9,303 nucleotides of DNA. Origin: an uncultured Muribaculaceae bacterium (lineage in GTDB: Bacteria; Bacteroidota; Bacteroidia; Bacteroidales; Muribaculaceae). Location: contig CAJTZQ010000102.1 in assembly GCA_910583795.1 (NCBI GenBank), positions 1 to 9,303 of the forward strand. Reading direction: 5' to 3'. Positions 1 to 8,900 of the stretch are shown here, one piece after another (the stretch's first letter is position 1; each line of letters begins with the position of its first letter). The notes under the pieces were generated by a model that ran no database searches, was not told where the DNA came from, and saw only the letters and a program-made list of their open reading frames with translations. The position numbers and the translations under genes were made by a program.

Positions 1-163
1 ATCTCTTGCTAAGAGACACTTAAAGACAATATTGAAGATTTTAGTTAGTAAATCGCTTTTATTCAGCATATTGAACTCTTTGAATCTAAATACTTGTTGC
101 CATAAATAAAAGATGATAACACCATAATATTTATCAAGTTTGTTAACTTAAATTAATTGACTC
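1..163 (+). promoter_or_regulatory. AT-rich leader upstream of the lipoprotein gene
   Basis: This AT-rich non-coding stretch must hold the promoter of the lipoprotein-barrel pair unless transcription enters from outside the window. The best match I find to the Bacteroides -7 element (TAnnTTTG) is CAAGTTTG at 135-142, one conserved base off, 21 bases before the ATG. I do not see a good -33 TTTG box at the expected distance, so this is only a weak candidate. No purine-rich Shine-Dalgarno sequence precedes the ATG at 164, as is usual in Bacteroidota. The region is clearly non-coding and upstream; the exact promoter is a guess. Confidence 0.3.
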
Positions 164-2182
164 ATGAACAAAAAACTTGTTTTTGGCGCAGTCCTATTGG
201 GAGCGATGACGCTCACCAGCTGCGTGGATGACACCGAATCGGCAAGCGTTACCGCTATCCGTCAAGCAAAGGCAGAGCAACTGCAGTCTCTCGCCGATCT
301 CAACAAGGCGAATGCAGACGCAGCGCTCATTCAGGCAAACGCCTACAAGGCAGCACAGGAGGCTATCGCAGCCTACAATGAAGCTAAGAAGGCAGAGGCA
401 CAAGCACGTGCGGTCTATCTACAGGCTCAGGCTGACTATCAGGCTGCTCAGACTGAGATTGCAAGAGATGAAGCACGTCAGCGTGCTGAACAGGCAGCAG
501 TCACTCTCGAAGAATCTAAAGCGAAACTGGAAAACTACAAGAAGCAGCTTGCAGCCCTTGATGCTGAGTATGAGAAGGATCTATATAAAAATCAGCTGTT
601 AGCTCTTCAAGCTAAAGAAGCATACGAGGCAGCCATCAAGACAGAGGATCAAAAGACTCAGGCAAAACTTCTCGCACTTCTTGAGAACTATCAAAAAGAG
701 AACGATGAGCTTCTTGATTTGAGAAGCACTCTAAACACTTGGAAGATGCAGCTTGCTCGGCTTGAAGCCGGACTTATATCTCCGAATCAGTCTGCTGAAT
801 TGAATATTGCATATTATAACAGAGATATAAACAGCTATAAAGAGCGGATTGCTGAAGCGCAAGCTTATATTACTACTTGGAATACTGTAGAATTCGCTGA
901 TGCTCAAACTGCTCTCGAGCAGGCTGGAAAGGATCGTCAGGCTCTCACAAAAGCAAAAAGTGATGCACAAACAGCAAAGAATGAAGCTGACAATACCGCT
1001 TCCAATGCAATGTATGCATTAAACAGCTCAGCTTATGTTCAATCTGCAGAAGATCTGAAAAATGAGTACGCTTATTTCAACTCGGTTCAAATCAGATTTA
1101 TAGACGAGTGGAATACAACCAGTCAGTGGAATGATTTTTATGGTGCACCGGCTGCAGCAATCGATAACTGGTGTGCAGTCATCGAATCTTATGATCAACA
1201 AGCCAATGATTGGGTAAAATCATATATTCCTCTTTTCACTAACAACAATCCTGAATATAAATATTATACCTATCAGTTGATTGGAAATAGTGGCAATACT
1301 CAGATTCCTTATGAATATTATGATTCTTACTATACTCTTCTTGAGGGCGGTTTGGATGAATATGTGACAGCATTGGAAACATCTTTGGCAGAGGGTCAGG
1401 AAAAGAATGCAACGGACGCTGCAAAACGTCTTGAAGACGCTCAGAAAGGTGTGACTGATGCCGAGAAAGCTCTCTCAGATGCTGAAGCCCGTGAAAAAGC
1501 ACAGCAGGATACCGCGGATGCTTACAACAACCGTCCTGCGGATACGACAGCTGAAAAAGAAGCAGAACTTCTCAAAGCAATGCAAGATGCTCAGACCGCC
1601 TATGATGAAGGTATTAAAGTATGGCAAGCTGAAGATGATGTCACAACAGCAAAACAAGAGTTGAACGCTGCTACTAAAAATAAGAATGCAGCTGACAATG
1701 ATCTTGCTGCCATGAAGCAAAAATTGAATGAAATCAAAGGATTAGTCGCTACTCTTAAGAAAGATGCCGCTACCGTTGCAGCGAATGTCAAGACTGTCAA
1801 CGAAGACAACCTTGCTTTTGCAAAGGCTGAAGCTGATTACAACATCGCGGACAATAAACTTTCCCAGAAAAATTCTGAGATTTCCGCTCTTGAATTGATT
1901 GTCAACGGAACAGATGATAATGGTTATGGCATAAAGTGGCAGATTGAGCAGAAGGAAGAGGAGATTAAGAATTATGAGAAGCAGATTGCATCTCTTGAAG
2001 ACCAAAAGGCTATGGCAGAGAAGGATCTTGCAGCCGGTAAGGTTTCTCAGGATAATCAGATTGCTGAACTCAAGGCTAATATTGAAAATCAGGAAGCTAA
2101 GGTGCTTGCTCAGGAGAAGATCACTGAGGCTGCCAAGAAGGCTCTTGACGACGCTATGGCTGAGGAAACTCCCGCTGAATAA
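164..2182 (+). CDS. Coiled-coil lipoprotein, probably outer-membrane anchored (function unknown)
   Basis: A 672-residue protein of unknown function, predicted to be a lipid-anchored envelope stalk. The N-terminus is a lipoprotein signal peptide (MNKK, hydrophobic core, lipobox LTSC) with the lipidated cysteine at residue 20. The next residues are VDD, similar to the acidic signals that send Bacteroidota lipoproteins to the cell surface. Residues about 21-290 and 402-668 are almost entirely Ala/Gln/Glu/Lys-rich helix with heptad-like spacing, broken by a Pro near 207, another near 457 and a Gly/Asp-rich turn at about 581-589. Between them, residues about 291-400 are rich in Tyr, Trp, Phe and Asn and look globular. 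The two arms are nearly equal in length, suggesting an antiparallel hairpin with the aromatic segment at the tip. The start is fixed by the signal peptide. It is followed after 42 bases by a barrel gene, with no convincing terminator between them. The middle of the gene is far more AT-rich than its ends. Similar Ala-rich coiled-coil lipoproteins occur in other Bacteroidales, but I know of no assigned function. Confidence 0.93.
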   Translation: MNKKLVFGAVLLGAMTLTSCVDDTESASVTAIRQAKAEQLQSLADLNKANADAALIQANAYKAAQEAIAAYNEAKKAEAQARAVYLQAQADYQAAQTEIARDEARQRAEQAAVTLEESKAKLENYKKQLAALDAEYEKDLYKNQLLALQAKEAYEAAIKTEDQKTQAKLLALLENYQKENDELLDLRSTLNTWKMQLARLEAGLISPNQSAELNIAYYNRDINSYKERIAEAQAYITTWNTVEFADAQTALEQAGKDRQALTKAKSDAQTAKNEADNTASNAMYALNSSAYVQSAEDLKNEYAYFNSVQIRFIDEWNTTSQWNDFYGAPAAAIDNWCAVIESYDQQANDWVKSYIPLFTNNNPEYKYYTYQLIGNSGNTQIPYEYYDSYYTLLEGGLDEYVTALETSLAEGQEKNATDAAKRLEDAQKGVTDAEKALSDAEAREKAQQDTADAYNNRPADTTAEKEAELLKAMQDAQTAYDEGIKVWQAEDDVTTAKQELNAATKNKNAADNDLAAMKQKLNEIKGLVATLKKDAATVAANVKTVNEDNLAFAKAEADYNIADNKLSQKNSEISALELIVNGTDDNGYGIKWQIEQKEEEIKNYEKQIASLEDQKAMAEKDLAAGKVSQDNQIAELKANIENQEAKVLAQEKITEAAKKALDDAMAEETPAE

Positions 2183-2224
2183 TTTTTGTCCCCGTGAAAC
2201 GGCATAACATTTAAAAGTAGAATT

Positions 2225-2980
2225 ATGAACATCAAAAGACTTTTAATATCAGCCGTTCTACCCATGATGTGTCTTACCGTCTCCGCACAGGAGAACGACA
2301 ATACACCCCAAAAGGGTGACTTCACCGTAGCGGCTACGGTAGGATACAACAGTTTTACAAATGTCACGGCACAGCCGGGCAATCTTACCGACTATGAGGG
2401 ATCGGCGATCTCAAGCAGTTGGACCGATAAGAAACTGATGGTCGGTTTCGAAGGCGGTTGGTTTGTCGGTGACAGATGGAAACTTAATTTGGGAGGAGGA
2501 CTGAACTTCACCCACAATCCCGGATATCCGGATCTTCCCGGAACTATCGACGGGACCACCGGTGGAGACATTCTTGGGGAAATCCCCAACTACCGGGCGG
2601 TGGCGAGTCAATATTCCTGCAACTATCAGGTTTATACAGGACTTGACCGTTACTTCCAGTTCACCAATGTCAGCAATCTTATGTGGTATGCAGGGTTGCG
2701 TGTAGGATTCGCTTATGCTCTCAATGAGCAAAAATATGACGAATGGACCTCGATGGGTAAATCTATCGGAGAGGCGTGGAGCCTACGAGGAGGCATTGCG
2801 TTGGGAGTTGACTATTATGTGCTTCCTGCAATGTTTGTCGGAATCTCTGTCCAACCGTTTGCATACTCCTACAATATGACATCCTACAAGCCTCAGGAAG
2901 GGCTTAAGTGTCTTGAAGCGGACAGTAGCGACTTCTCAATATTTGCCGCTCCCACTATCAAGATTGGTTTCAAATTTTAA
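2225..2980 (+). CDS. Outer-membrane beta-barrel protein
   Basis: A 251-residue predicted outer-membrane protein. The start is set by a signal peptide (MNIKR, hydrophobic stretch, VSA before QEN; likely cleavage after residue 21). The mature part alternates polar and hydrophobic/aromatic residues in segments that look like beta strands: about 31-45, 69-83 and 84-97 (a Gly-rich hairpin), 130-145, 151-165, 184-199, 202-217 and 236-251. The last residues are KIGFKF, ending in Phe as BAM-assembled barrels normally do. The number of segments suggests a small barrel of about eight strands, closer to OmpA/OmpX-sized proteins than to porins or TonB receptors; no plug or TonB box is seen. Two cysteines (132 and 229) remain in the mature protein and could pair. 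It lies 42 bases after the lipoprotein gene, so the two are probably one operon and may form a complex. Substrate and role are unknown; a general 'porin family' label would fit but adds little. Confidence 0.9.
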   Translation: MNIKRLLISAVLPMMCLTVSAQENDNTPQKGDFTVAATVGYNSFTNVTAQPGNLTDYEGSAISSSWTDKKLMVGFEGGWFVGDRWKLNLGGGLNFTHNPGYPDLPGTIDGTTGGDILGEIPNYRAVASQYSCNYQVYTGLDRYFQFTNVSNLMWYAGLRVGFAYALNEQKYDEWTSMGKSIGEAWSLRGGIALGVDYYVLPAMFVGISVQPFAYSYNMTSYKPQEGLKCLEADSSDFSIFAAPTIKIGFKF

Positions 2981-3076
2981 TTCCCGGATCAGCCAGAAGT
3001 ATTTTATATGCAGATGCCCCGGCTGCCTTGTAGGGAGATTTAAAATGAACTTTGTAAGTTAATTAAAAACAAGTAG

Positions 3077-3107
3077 TTCCCCTTCCGTTTGTGAAAATAG
3101 AGGGGAA
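3077..3107. other. Secondary inverted repeat in the convergent spacer
   Basis: TTCCCCT at 3077-3083 pairs with AGGGGAA at 3101-3107, leaving a 17-base loop. On the minus strand five T occur some bases beyond it (complement of 3065-3069), so it could be a back-up terminator after the stronger hairpin. The long loop and the spacing to the T run make this weak. The remainder of the 2981-3178 spacer shows no ORF or other recognisable element. Confidence 0.35.
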
Positions 3108-3111
3108 AAAA

Positions 3112-3147
3112 GGAGGGGGAGAGGCACCGAAATGTCTCTCCCCTTTA
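3112..3147. terminator. Strong hairpin terminator between convergent operons
   Basis: Bases 3116-3123 (GGGGAGAG) pair perfectly with 3136-3143 (CTCTCCCC). The stem continues inward through 3124-3126/3133-3135 with one G-U pair, leaving a 6-base loop (ccgaaa), and outward by a few weaker pairs to 3113/3146. Read on the minus strand the stem is followed, one base later, by six T (3111-3106), a classic Rho-independent terminator for the GH2 operon. Read on the plus strand it is followed only by TTTAT, so it may also stop the barrel transcript, less efficiently. It lies in the 198-base gap between the convergent genes. Confidence 0.75.
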
Positions 3148-3178
3148 TCATAATTTGTCGGCAATGTCGATACCGCCA

Positions 3179-5908
3179 TTATTCGTAGATGGAGGTTGGG
3201 GAGGTGGTGTGGTCCTCTCCTGCGGATTTGTAGAGGCTTTCGAGCTCTTTAAAGGAAATCACGCTTTTGGGATTGAAAGAATCTCCGTTGACATAGTTCA
3301 TTAAGGAAACCTTGAGTTGATTCATTGCCGGATTGTCGTTGTCGGGATTCAGGATGTCGAAAGCGGAAAAGAGAAGTCTGCCCTTTCCACACTTGGCTTC
3401 AAACACGTATGCGAGCCGGCGGTTGTGAACGAAATTGTCGATTGCCTTTATGATCGGATTTGCAGAAGAGATAGAGTCAAGATTCACTACTTTCGCATTC
3501 TTCAAAGGATTCCACCACTGCCAGTCGGTGTGACCTTCGTTCGGGAAAAGTTGAAGTGCCGGATGTTTAGGGTCACACAAAATTCCCATTGTGCCCGCTT
3601 GCTTCGGGAAATGCACGGGACTCCAGAATACGGGGAGGAATTTGCTTTCAATCCCTTCAATCCGGTCGGGAGCAGGGGAGAGCAATACAGTCTTCCCTTC
3701 AGCCAGAGCTTTCTCCGCCTCATCGAACGAACGGGTCGAGATGACATTTCCATTGGTTATGTCAGTCTTAGGGTAGACATGAATCTTCCAGCTGTTTTCG
3801 ATGTTGTCGTTGATTTTGACTTTCACGACTACTGCCGAGGGGTCTGTGACCATATCGAGCGGCGTCGAGAATTTACCGACAGTGGTAATTTCTCCTGCTT
3901 TTGCCTCGCCAAGAGATAATTCTCCGGATGCTAAAATTTTTTCTGTTGAAGCGTCTGCCATTTCCCAGAATATGGGATTGCCGGTCATTGTCTTGTCTGA
4001 GAAATTAGCCAAGAGGATTTCTCCGTTAAATACGTCGGTGTTACGATATATGGCAGATTCATAATTCAATAGAGGCGTTACCGGGGAGCAGAACTGACGG
4101 AACCATTCAGGATAGACAGCGCCTTTATTGTCCCAGAAGGCATCGATAAGACCCACCAGAGCCGTCCCTTGTCCCGGGAAATCCTGAAGTCCGAGCAGTT
4201 GGAATCCTGACATCCCTTTTGTCTTAAGAGCGCGTTCGATCTCTTCCTTATACATCAATGCAGCCAGATTTGCCGAGGCAACGGTCATGTCTCGGCTTTG
4301 GTCATACAATCCTTTGTCTTTTAAGTCCTTCCGGATTAACTTAAAGTTAAGCGGATTGAGAGTGCCGGTATATTTGCCAATCTCATCCATGGATGGAAAT
4401 ACGGCATATTGACCTATCTCATGAGAGATCAGAGGCACCGGAAAATCCTTTATACGGTCTGAATAATCGGCATTAAATGAGGGAGATTCCGTTTCAAACA
4501 CACCTTGCCCGCGCACCCATCCGTTGTCGGTCCATTGGGTGACGAAAAATTCATCTTCAGGTTCCGGATGTCCGCCGTGTCTTTTTTCAAAAGTAAACGA
4601 TGTTGTGGTGTAGAGGTGACGCGGATCACGCTGCTTCATCTCCTTTACCATAGAGTTTAGCCAATTGAAATCATGCTGAAGTTCGTTGCCTACGCTAAGC
4701 AGGCAGAACGACGGATGATTGCCATAATTGCGGATGATATTTTCATATTCATCCTTAAGGAACTGTTCAGCCTGAGGATCATCCCCGATTTTAAGAGACC
4801 ATACTGGGAGCTCAACCTGAAGATAAAACCCGAGAGAATCGGCAACTTCGAATGCCGCTTCCGGCGGACACCAGGAGTGGAATCTAAAATGATTTAATCC
4901 CCATTCTTTTGCAGTGGAGAAAGTCTTTTCCCACCCTTTCTTATCAGTTGCCGGAGCACCGGTAAGCGGGAACACACAACATTCGAGAGTACCTCTCAGG
5001 AAAACAGGTATTCCGTTTATACGGAGTCCGTCTTTGTTGTCGATTGTGCGGATGCCGAAAACAGCATCTTTTTCAGACTTCCCTGAGATTCCGACCGAAA
5101 CGGTATATAGCTGAGGACTAAACTCGTTCCATTGCTGCAAAGATGAAACGGGAAGTGTTGTCTCAACAACGTTGGCACCGGGTCGGAGGGTGAATTTTTT
5201 TGATGTCTGAATCGGAGTCCCTGCTATTGAAAAATTCACTTTCTGTTTGGAACTTTTTGAAGAGAAATTGTTGACTACCCCTTTGATGTAGACAGAATCC
5301 CCGTTTGCAACCGTGTGGACTTCAATTCTGTCTACATCTATTTCAGGAATCGCTCTAAGAGAAATCTCGCCGAGGATACCATTCCACATTGTCTGTGTGT
5401 CGTTGGTGTAGGAATGAGCGAGATTGCCGGTGGAAATGTCATATTGACGGGAGTTGTCGATCTCAACTTCCAGCAGATGTTTCCCCGCCTTAAGACCTTT
5501 TGAAAAAATGTGCCGATGGGGAGAGACGAGGCTGTAGAGAGTATCGTTTGCTGCCTCTCCACCGAGTTTTGCTGTTGACTTCCAGATCACTCTCTCCAAA
5601 GTCAGTTCAAGAGGTTTCCCAGCCATTTCGGGAGTGATTTCAACTTCGCGGGAATAGACTGCAGGTCCTATATATGAAAAACGACGTGCAAGCCTACGGT
5701 ATTTCTCATCGTCCGACATTGACGTGGAGTCGAGGGGAGTGCCGAGACGAGCCATGTCGGTGGTCGACGGCAGATTTATTTCACTGTCTTGCCTGATTCC
5801 GGAAAGTTGAATTTTCCAGACACCGTCAAGATTAATTTTATCGGGTATTTTTGCGAATGCCAACCCCGGAATAAGAGCCAGGGAAAGCAGCCAGCCATAT
5901 CGTGTCAT
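3179..5908 (-). CDS. Exported glycoside hydrolase family 2 enzyme (beta-galactosidase/beta-glucuronidase-like)
   Basis: A 909-residue retaining exo-glycosidase that removes a terminal sugar from a glycan, most likely in the periplasm. An N-terminal signal peptide ends at AFA (about residue 19), followed by the GH2-typical INLDGVWKIQL. Domains in order: jelly-roll sugar-binding domain (about 25-187), Ig-like sandwich (188-287), TIM barrel (about 290-605), and a C-terminal extension (about 606-909) with beta-sandwich and then alpha/beta-like parts. The acid/base is Glu409 in SVGNEL and the nucleophile is Glu497 in ISHEIGQ, both at the expected places, so the enzyme should be active. DNKGAVYP at 593-600 sits where beta-glucuronidases carry their N-x-K motif but does not match it exactly, so the sugar cannot be assigned. 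The ATG overlaps the stop of the upstream DUF5107-TPR gene (ATGA), implying translational coupling. No SusC/D pair is present in the window. The family call is firm; the substrate is open, with galactosides, uronides or arabinosides all possible. Confidence 0.93.
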   Translation of the reverse strand: MTRYGWLLSLALIPGLAFAKIPDKINLDGVWKIQLSGIRQDSEINLPSTTDMARLGTPLDSTSMSDDEKYRRLARRFSYIGPAVYSREVEITPEMAGKPLELTLERVIWKSTAKLGGEAANDTLYSLVSPHRHIFSKGLKAGKHLLEVEIDNSRQYDISTGNLAHSYTNDTQTMWNGILGEISLRAIPEIDVDRIEVHTVANGDSVYIKGVVNNFSSKSSKQKVNFSIAGTPIQTSKKFTLRPGANVVETTLPVSSLQQWNEFSPQLYTVSVGISGKSEKDAVFGIRTIDNKDGLRINGIPVFLRGTLECCVFPLTGAPATDKKGWEKTFSTAKEWGLNHFRFHSWCPPEAAFEVADSLGFYLQVELPVWSLKIGDDPQAEQFLKDEYENIIRNYGNHPSFCLLSVGNELQHDFNWLNSMVKEMKQRDPRHLYTTTSFTFEKRHGGHPEPEDEFFVTQWTDNGWVRGQGVFETESPSFNADYSDRIKDFPVPLISHEIGQYAVFPSMDEIGKYTGTLNPLNFKLIRKDLKDKGLYDQSRDMTVASANLAALMYKEEIERALKTKGMSGFQLLGLQDFPGQGTALVGLIDAFWDNKGAVYPEWFRQFCSPVTPLLNYESAIYRNTDVFNGEILLANFSDKTMTGNPIFWEMADASTEKILASGELSLGEAKAGEITTVGKFSTPLDMVTDPSAVVVKVKINDNIENSWKIHVYPKTDITNGNVISTRSFDEAEKALAEGKTVLLSPAPDRIEGIESKFLPVFWSPVHFPKQAGTMGILCDPKHPALQLFPNEGHTDWQWWNPLKNAKVVNLDSISSANPIIKAIDNFVHNRRLAYVFEAKCGKGRLLFSAFDILNPDNDNPAMNQLKVSLMNYVNGDSFNPKSVISFKELESLYKSAGEDHTTSPTSIYE

Positions 5909-8900
5909 AATGCTTTTTTATTTTGTTTTGAAACTTCCATGTTCAACATTCGTAACCGATTAAATTCCTTGATGTCATAATGGTTAGGGTCGAGAGAGGC
6001 AGCCTCATCGAGATATTTCGTAGATTTAGCAGTGTCGCCGAGTCCGGCATGACCAAGAGCCAGCATAAAGAGGCAGTGAACCCTGTTGCGGGTGTCAAGA
6101 GAATCGTCCCATATGAGCAGGTCAGGAAGGGAGACAGCGAAATAGTCCATCGTTACGGCATCATGATAATGCTGTCTGCCATAATCCGCAAGTTTGTTGA
6201 AATATCCACGTGCCTTTTCTTCCATTCCCAAAGCTCTGAACGCCAATCCGGCATAATATATTTTATGAGGTTTGGCATCGTTGTAATATAATGCAGGGGC
6301 AGGATCTATGGGACCATCTGTCGCCATTCTGAAATATTTGGCGGCATTGTCGCTGTCTCCTTTCTTGTGATATGCCAGAGCAATCATATAGAGGAAGTCA
6401 TTTTCCTGTGCTCCATACAGTTTCCCTTCGCCAAGATTTTCAGGGTAGGAGAGACATTCATTCATCAGGGATATGACCTCATCGTAATCCCCTTTTTCAA
6501 AAGCCTCGTTTGCAAGCCCCATGCGGCAATATTGATACTGAGCGGGAACTTTCCCTTCGCCCCCTTCCCATGGATGGAATATGCGGTTGTCGATCATCTC
6601 TTTTGCGCGGAGGTGGTTGCCGGTGAAGTTAAGGAGGGAAGTATATTCGAGATATAGGTCGTCGCGTTGTTCCACCTCGCGCATGTGTTCTTCGAGGAAT
6701 TTCAGGCGTTGTGAATGTGGTTTCTGAATGCGTCGGTAGAGCTGGTCGAGTTCCATCAGAATTCTTGCATCCGACATGTCGAGGTTGTAAGCCTCTTCCA
6801 TGAATCTGACAGCCTTTTTCGGATCGTTTCTCTTGTTGAAATAGGCAAGTGCAAGATTTCTCCAGACTGTCGGGAACGAATGATTAAGTTCCCTTGATCT
6901 TTCCCATAACGATACGGCGAGATCATACTGACGGTTGTTGTAATACAGATTTCCGAGCAGATATGGAGCCACCGGATCTTGGGGATCAATCTGGATTGCA
7001 TCATTCAAAGCAACGACTGCCTCATTTCGGTTAGGGAAACACCCTGAGGGGTCGGATTCACTTCCCTTTTTGAAAGCTTCTATCGCCCGGTTATTGTCTC
7101 CGGCTCTCAGCAAGTTCCATCCCAGATAATACCATGTCATGGGGGTTGTGTATCCCTTTTCAATAGGTATCCCCCATACCTGTGCCGCTACATCAAATTG
7201 TCCGGCAAGGGTGAAATCTATCGCCACTTCATCATAATTATGAGGTTCGGATCTCATCAGGGAGATGAAGTTATTGAGAGTTGACACATTTTTGTCGGCG
7301 AGATATTTCACGAACAAAGCACCGAAATTGAACGGATCAATTTCTAAAGATTTGTCAGCAAGGGATATAGCTTCCTCATCCTTTCCTGTTTTATGCAGGA
7401 TAAGAGATTTCAGGGCACGTCCCTGATGGTTGTGGGCGTTGCGCGCAAGGCATCTTTCGAGTTCATACATGGCATCGTCATAATTACCTGACGCGGCAGA
7501 TATTCGGGCGCACCATAGGAAACCTGCATCTTGCCAAGCGGCATTCCAGGTCGATTTATAGAAATAGTCGTATGCCTGAGTCGTTTTTCCTTGATAAAAA
7601 CATGCCACTCCGAGATTATAAAGGATTTCACCGTCGTATGGATTGGGATTCCTCTTTATTTGGCGTTGGAGAGCCTTTGACAGATATTTCTCTGCAATGT
7701 CAAACCTCCCTTTGCGGATATACCACAATCCCATTGCATTGTTACACCTGATATCACCCGGATCCCGGCGGAGACCCTCCTCATAATAGTCAAGAGGGCT
7801 ATATGTGGCATGACGGTATTGTTCGAGATGCAGACCTGTGAGATAGAGCTCTTCGACTGTCTTTGTGTCTTCCGGACTTAACGGCGCTTCGGCAGCGGGG
7901 GGTAATTTTTTGATTTCGTCCGGTTGGGGAATCCATGACAAAACGGTTTTGCCGTTCTTCAGGATATAGACTTCAACTGAATTTATATCATTCCCTTGAA
8001 GATCGATTGTTATCTCTGCGATTTTCTCGGGAGTAATTTGTAATGAATCAGACAGCAATACCGAATTGTTTGATTTTATGCTGATTCCAATTTCCTGTGA
8101 CGAAGTTGACTGAATCTTGAGGCAGGCAAAACCGTCGTCGGCTTGCTCAATATTAAAGATAATATCTTTCGATGCATTCTTGACCATCCCCAATTCACGA
8201 TAAGGGAGGAAATATTGTTTAAAATGCTTTTCCTCAAAAGGCATCAGCCATGAGAAATCAGGTTGGTTTTCTGTAAATACGCCAGCCATAAGTTCGATAT
8301 ATGGTCCGTCTTCATCAGTGAGGTTGCGGTCCCAGGCACGTCCGAAATCACCGTTGCCCCAGGTCCATTGTTTTTTCCCCGGGGAAACATGATGAGACGC
8401 CACATGGAGCATCCCGGCACGGGTGTCACATTCATATCCACCCTCGAAATTAAATTTTGAATTCACACCCATGTAAGAGGTGGGGACAAAAATATTTTTA
8501 TAGTTTGCTATGTCCACCCCTGCAGAATAATCCATCTTGTAATATGTACCTGTGGCGATCGGGAATGAACTTACGGCTCGTTTACCATGGTCGAATACGG
8601 CATTGATATCCGGAGGGAAAACGCTTCTGTAATGCTCGTTAACGGCTACCGCCGGGTTAGCCCACCAGAGGAATGTCTGAGGCAACGGTGTCGGATTATA
8701 AAGTGTCCCTTCGATTTCAAGGTATGCGCAACCGGGGCGGAGAGTGAATGCCGCCATCCCTTTCTGATGGAACATCCGTTCGATCTCATTGACAAGCACA
8801 GATATGGATCCGTCGGAGTTTTCTCTGATCGTGCAGTCTACGGGCATAAAAGTGCTCGGACGGTGATGCTGCGGCCAGTTGAATTCAATGCCTCCTGAAA

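Noticed and set aside
2..16. Inverted repeat TCTCTT-GCT-AAGAGA at the left edge
   Set aside because: The stem is only six bases with a three-base loop and no T run on the plus strand. It could be the end of an unseen upstream unit, but the window does not show enough to call it.
136..149. Inverted repeat AAGTT-TGTT-AACTT near the lipoprotein start
   Set aside because: Short AT-rich repeats like this are expected by chance in such a leader; no conservation data are available.
401..480. Repetitive-looking CAGGCT/GCTCAG runs in the lipoprotein gene
   Set aside because: They reflect repeated Gln-Ala codons of the coiled coil, with no fixed-period tandem repeat.
228..602. 124-codon open frame in another frame of the lipoprotein gene
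   Set aside because: Its Arg/Gln-rich translation is the typical frame-shifted shadow of an Ala/Gln-rich coiled-coil gene.
2192..2202. Small hairpin CCGT-GAA-ACGG between the lipoprotein and barrel genes
   Set aside because: A four-base stem with no following T run is too weak to be a terminator, and the 42-base gap fits co-transcription.
3317..3919. 200-codon plus-strand open frame
   Set aside because: It lies wholly antisense within the GH2 gene, whose domains and catalytic motifs are intact, and its translation has no recognisable domain or signal peptide.
5980..6291. 103-codon plus-strand open frame
   Set aside because: Antisense to the TPR region of a well-supported gene, with no independent evidence of coding.
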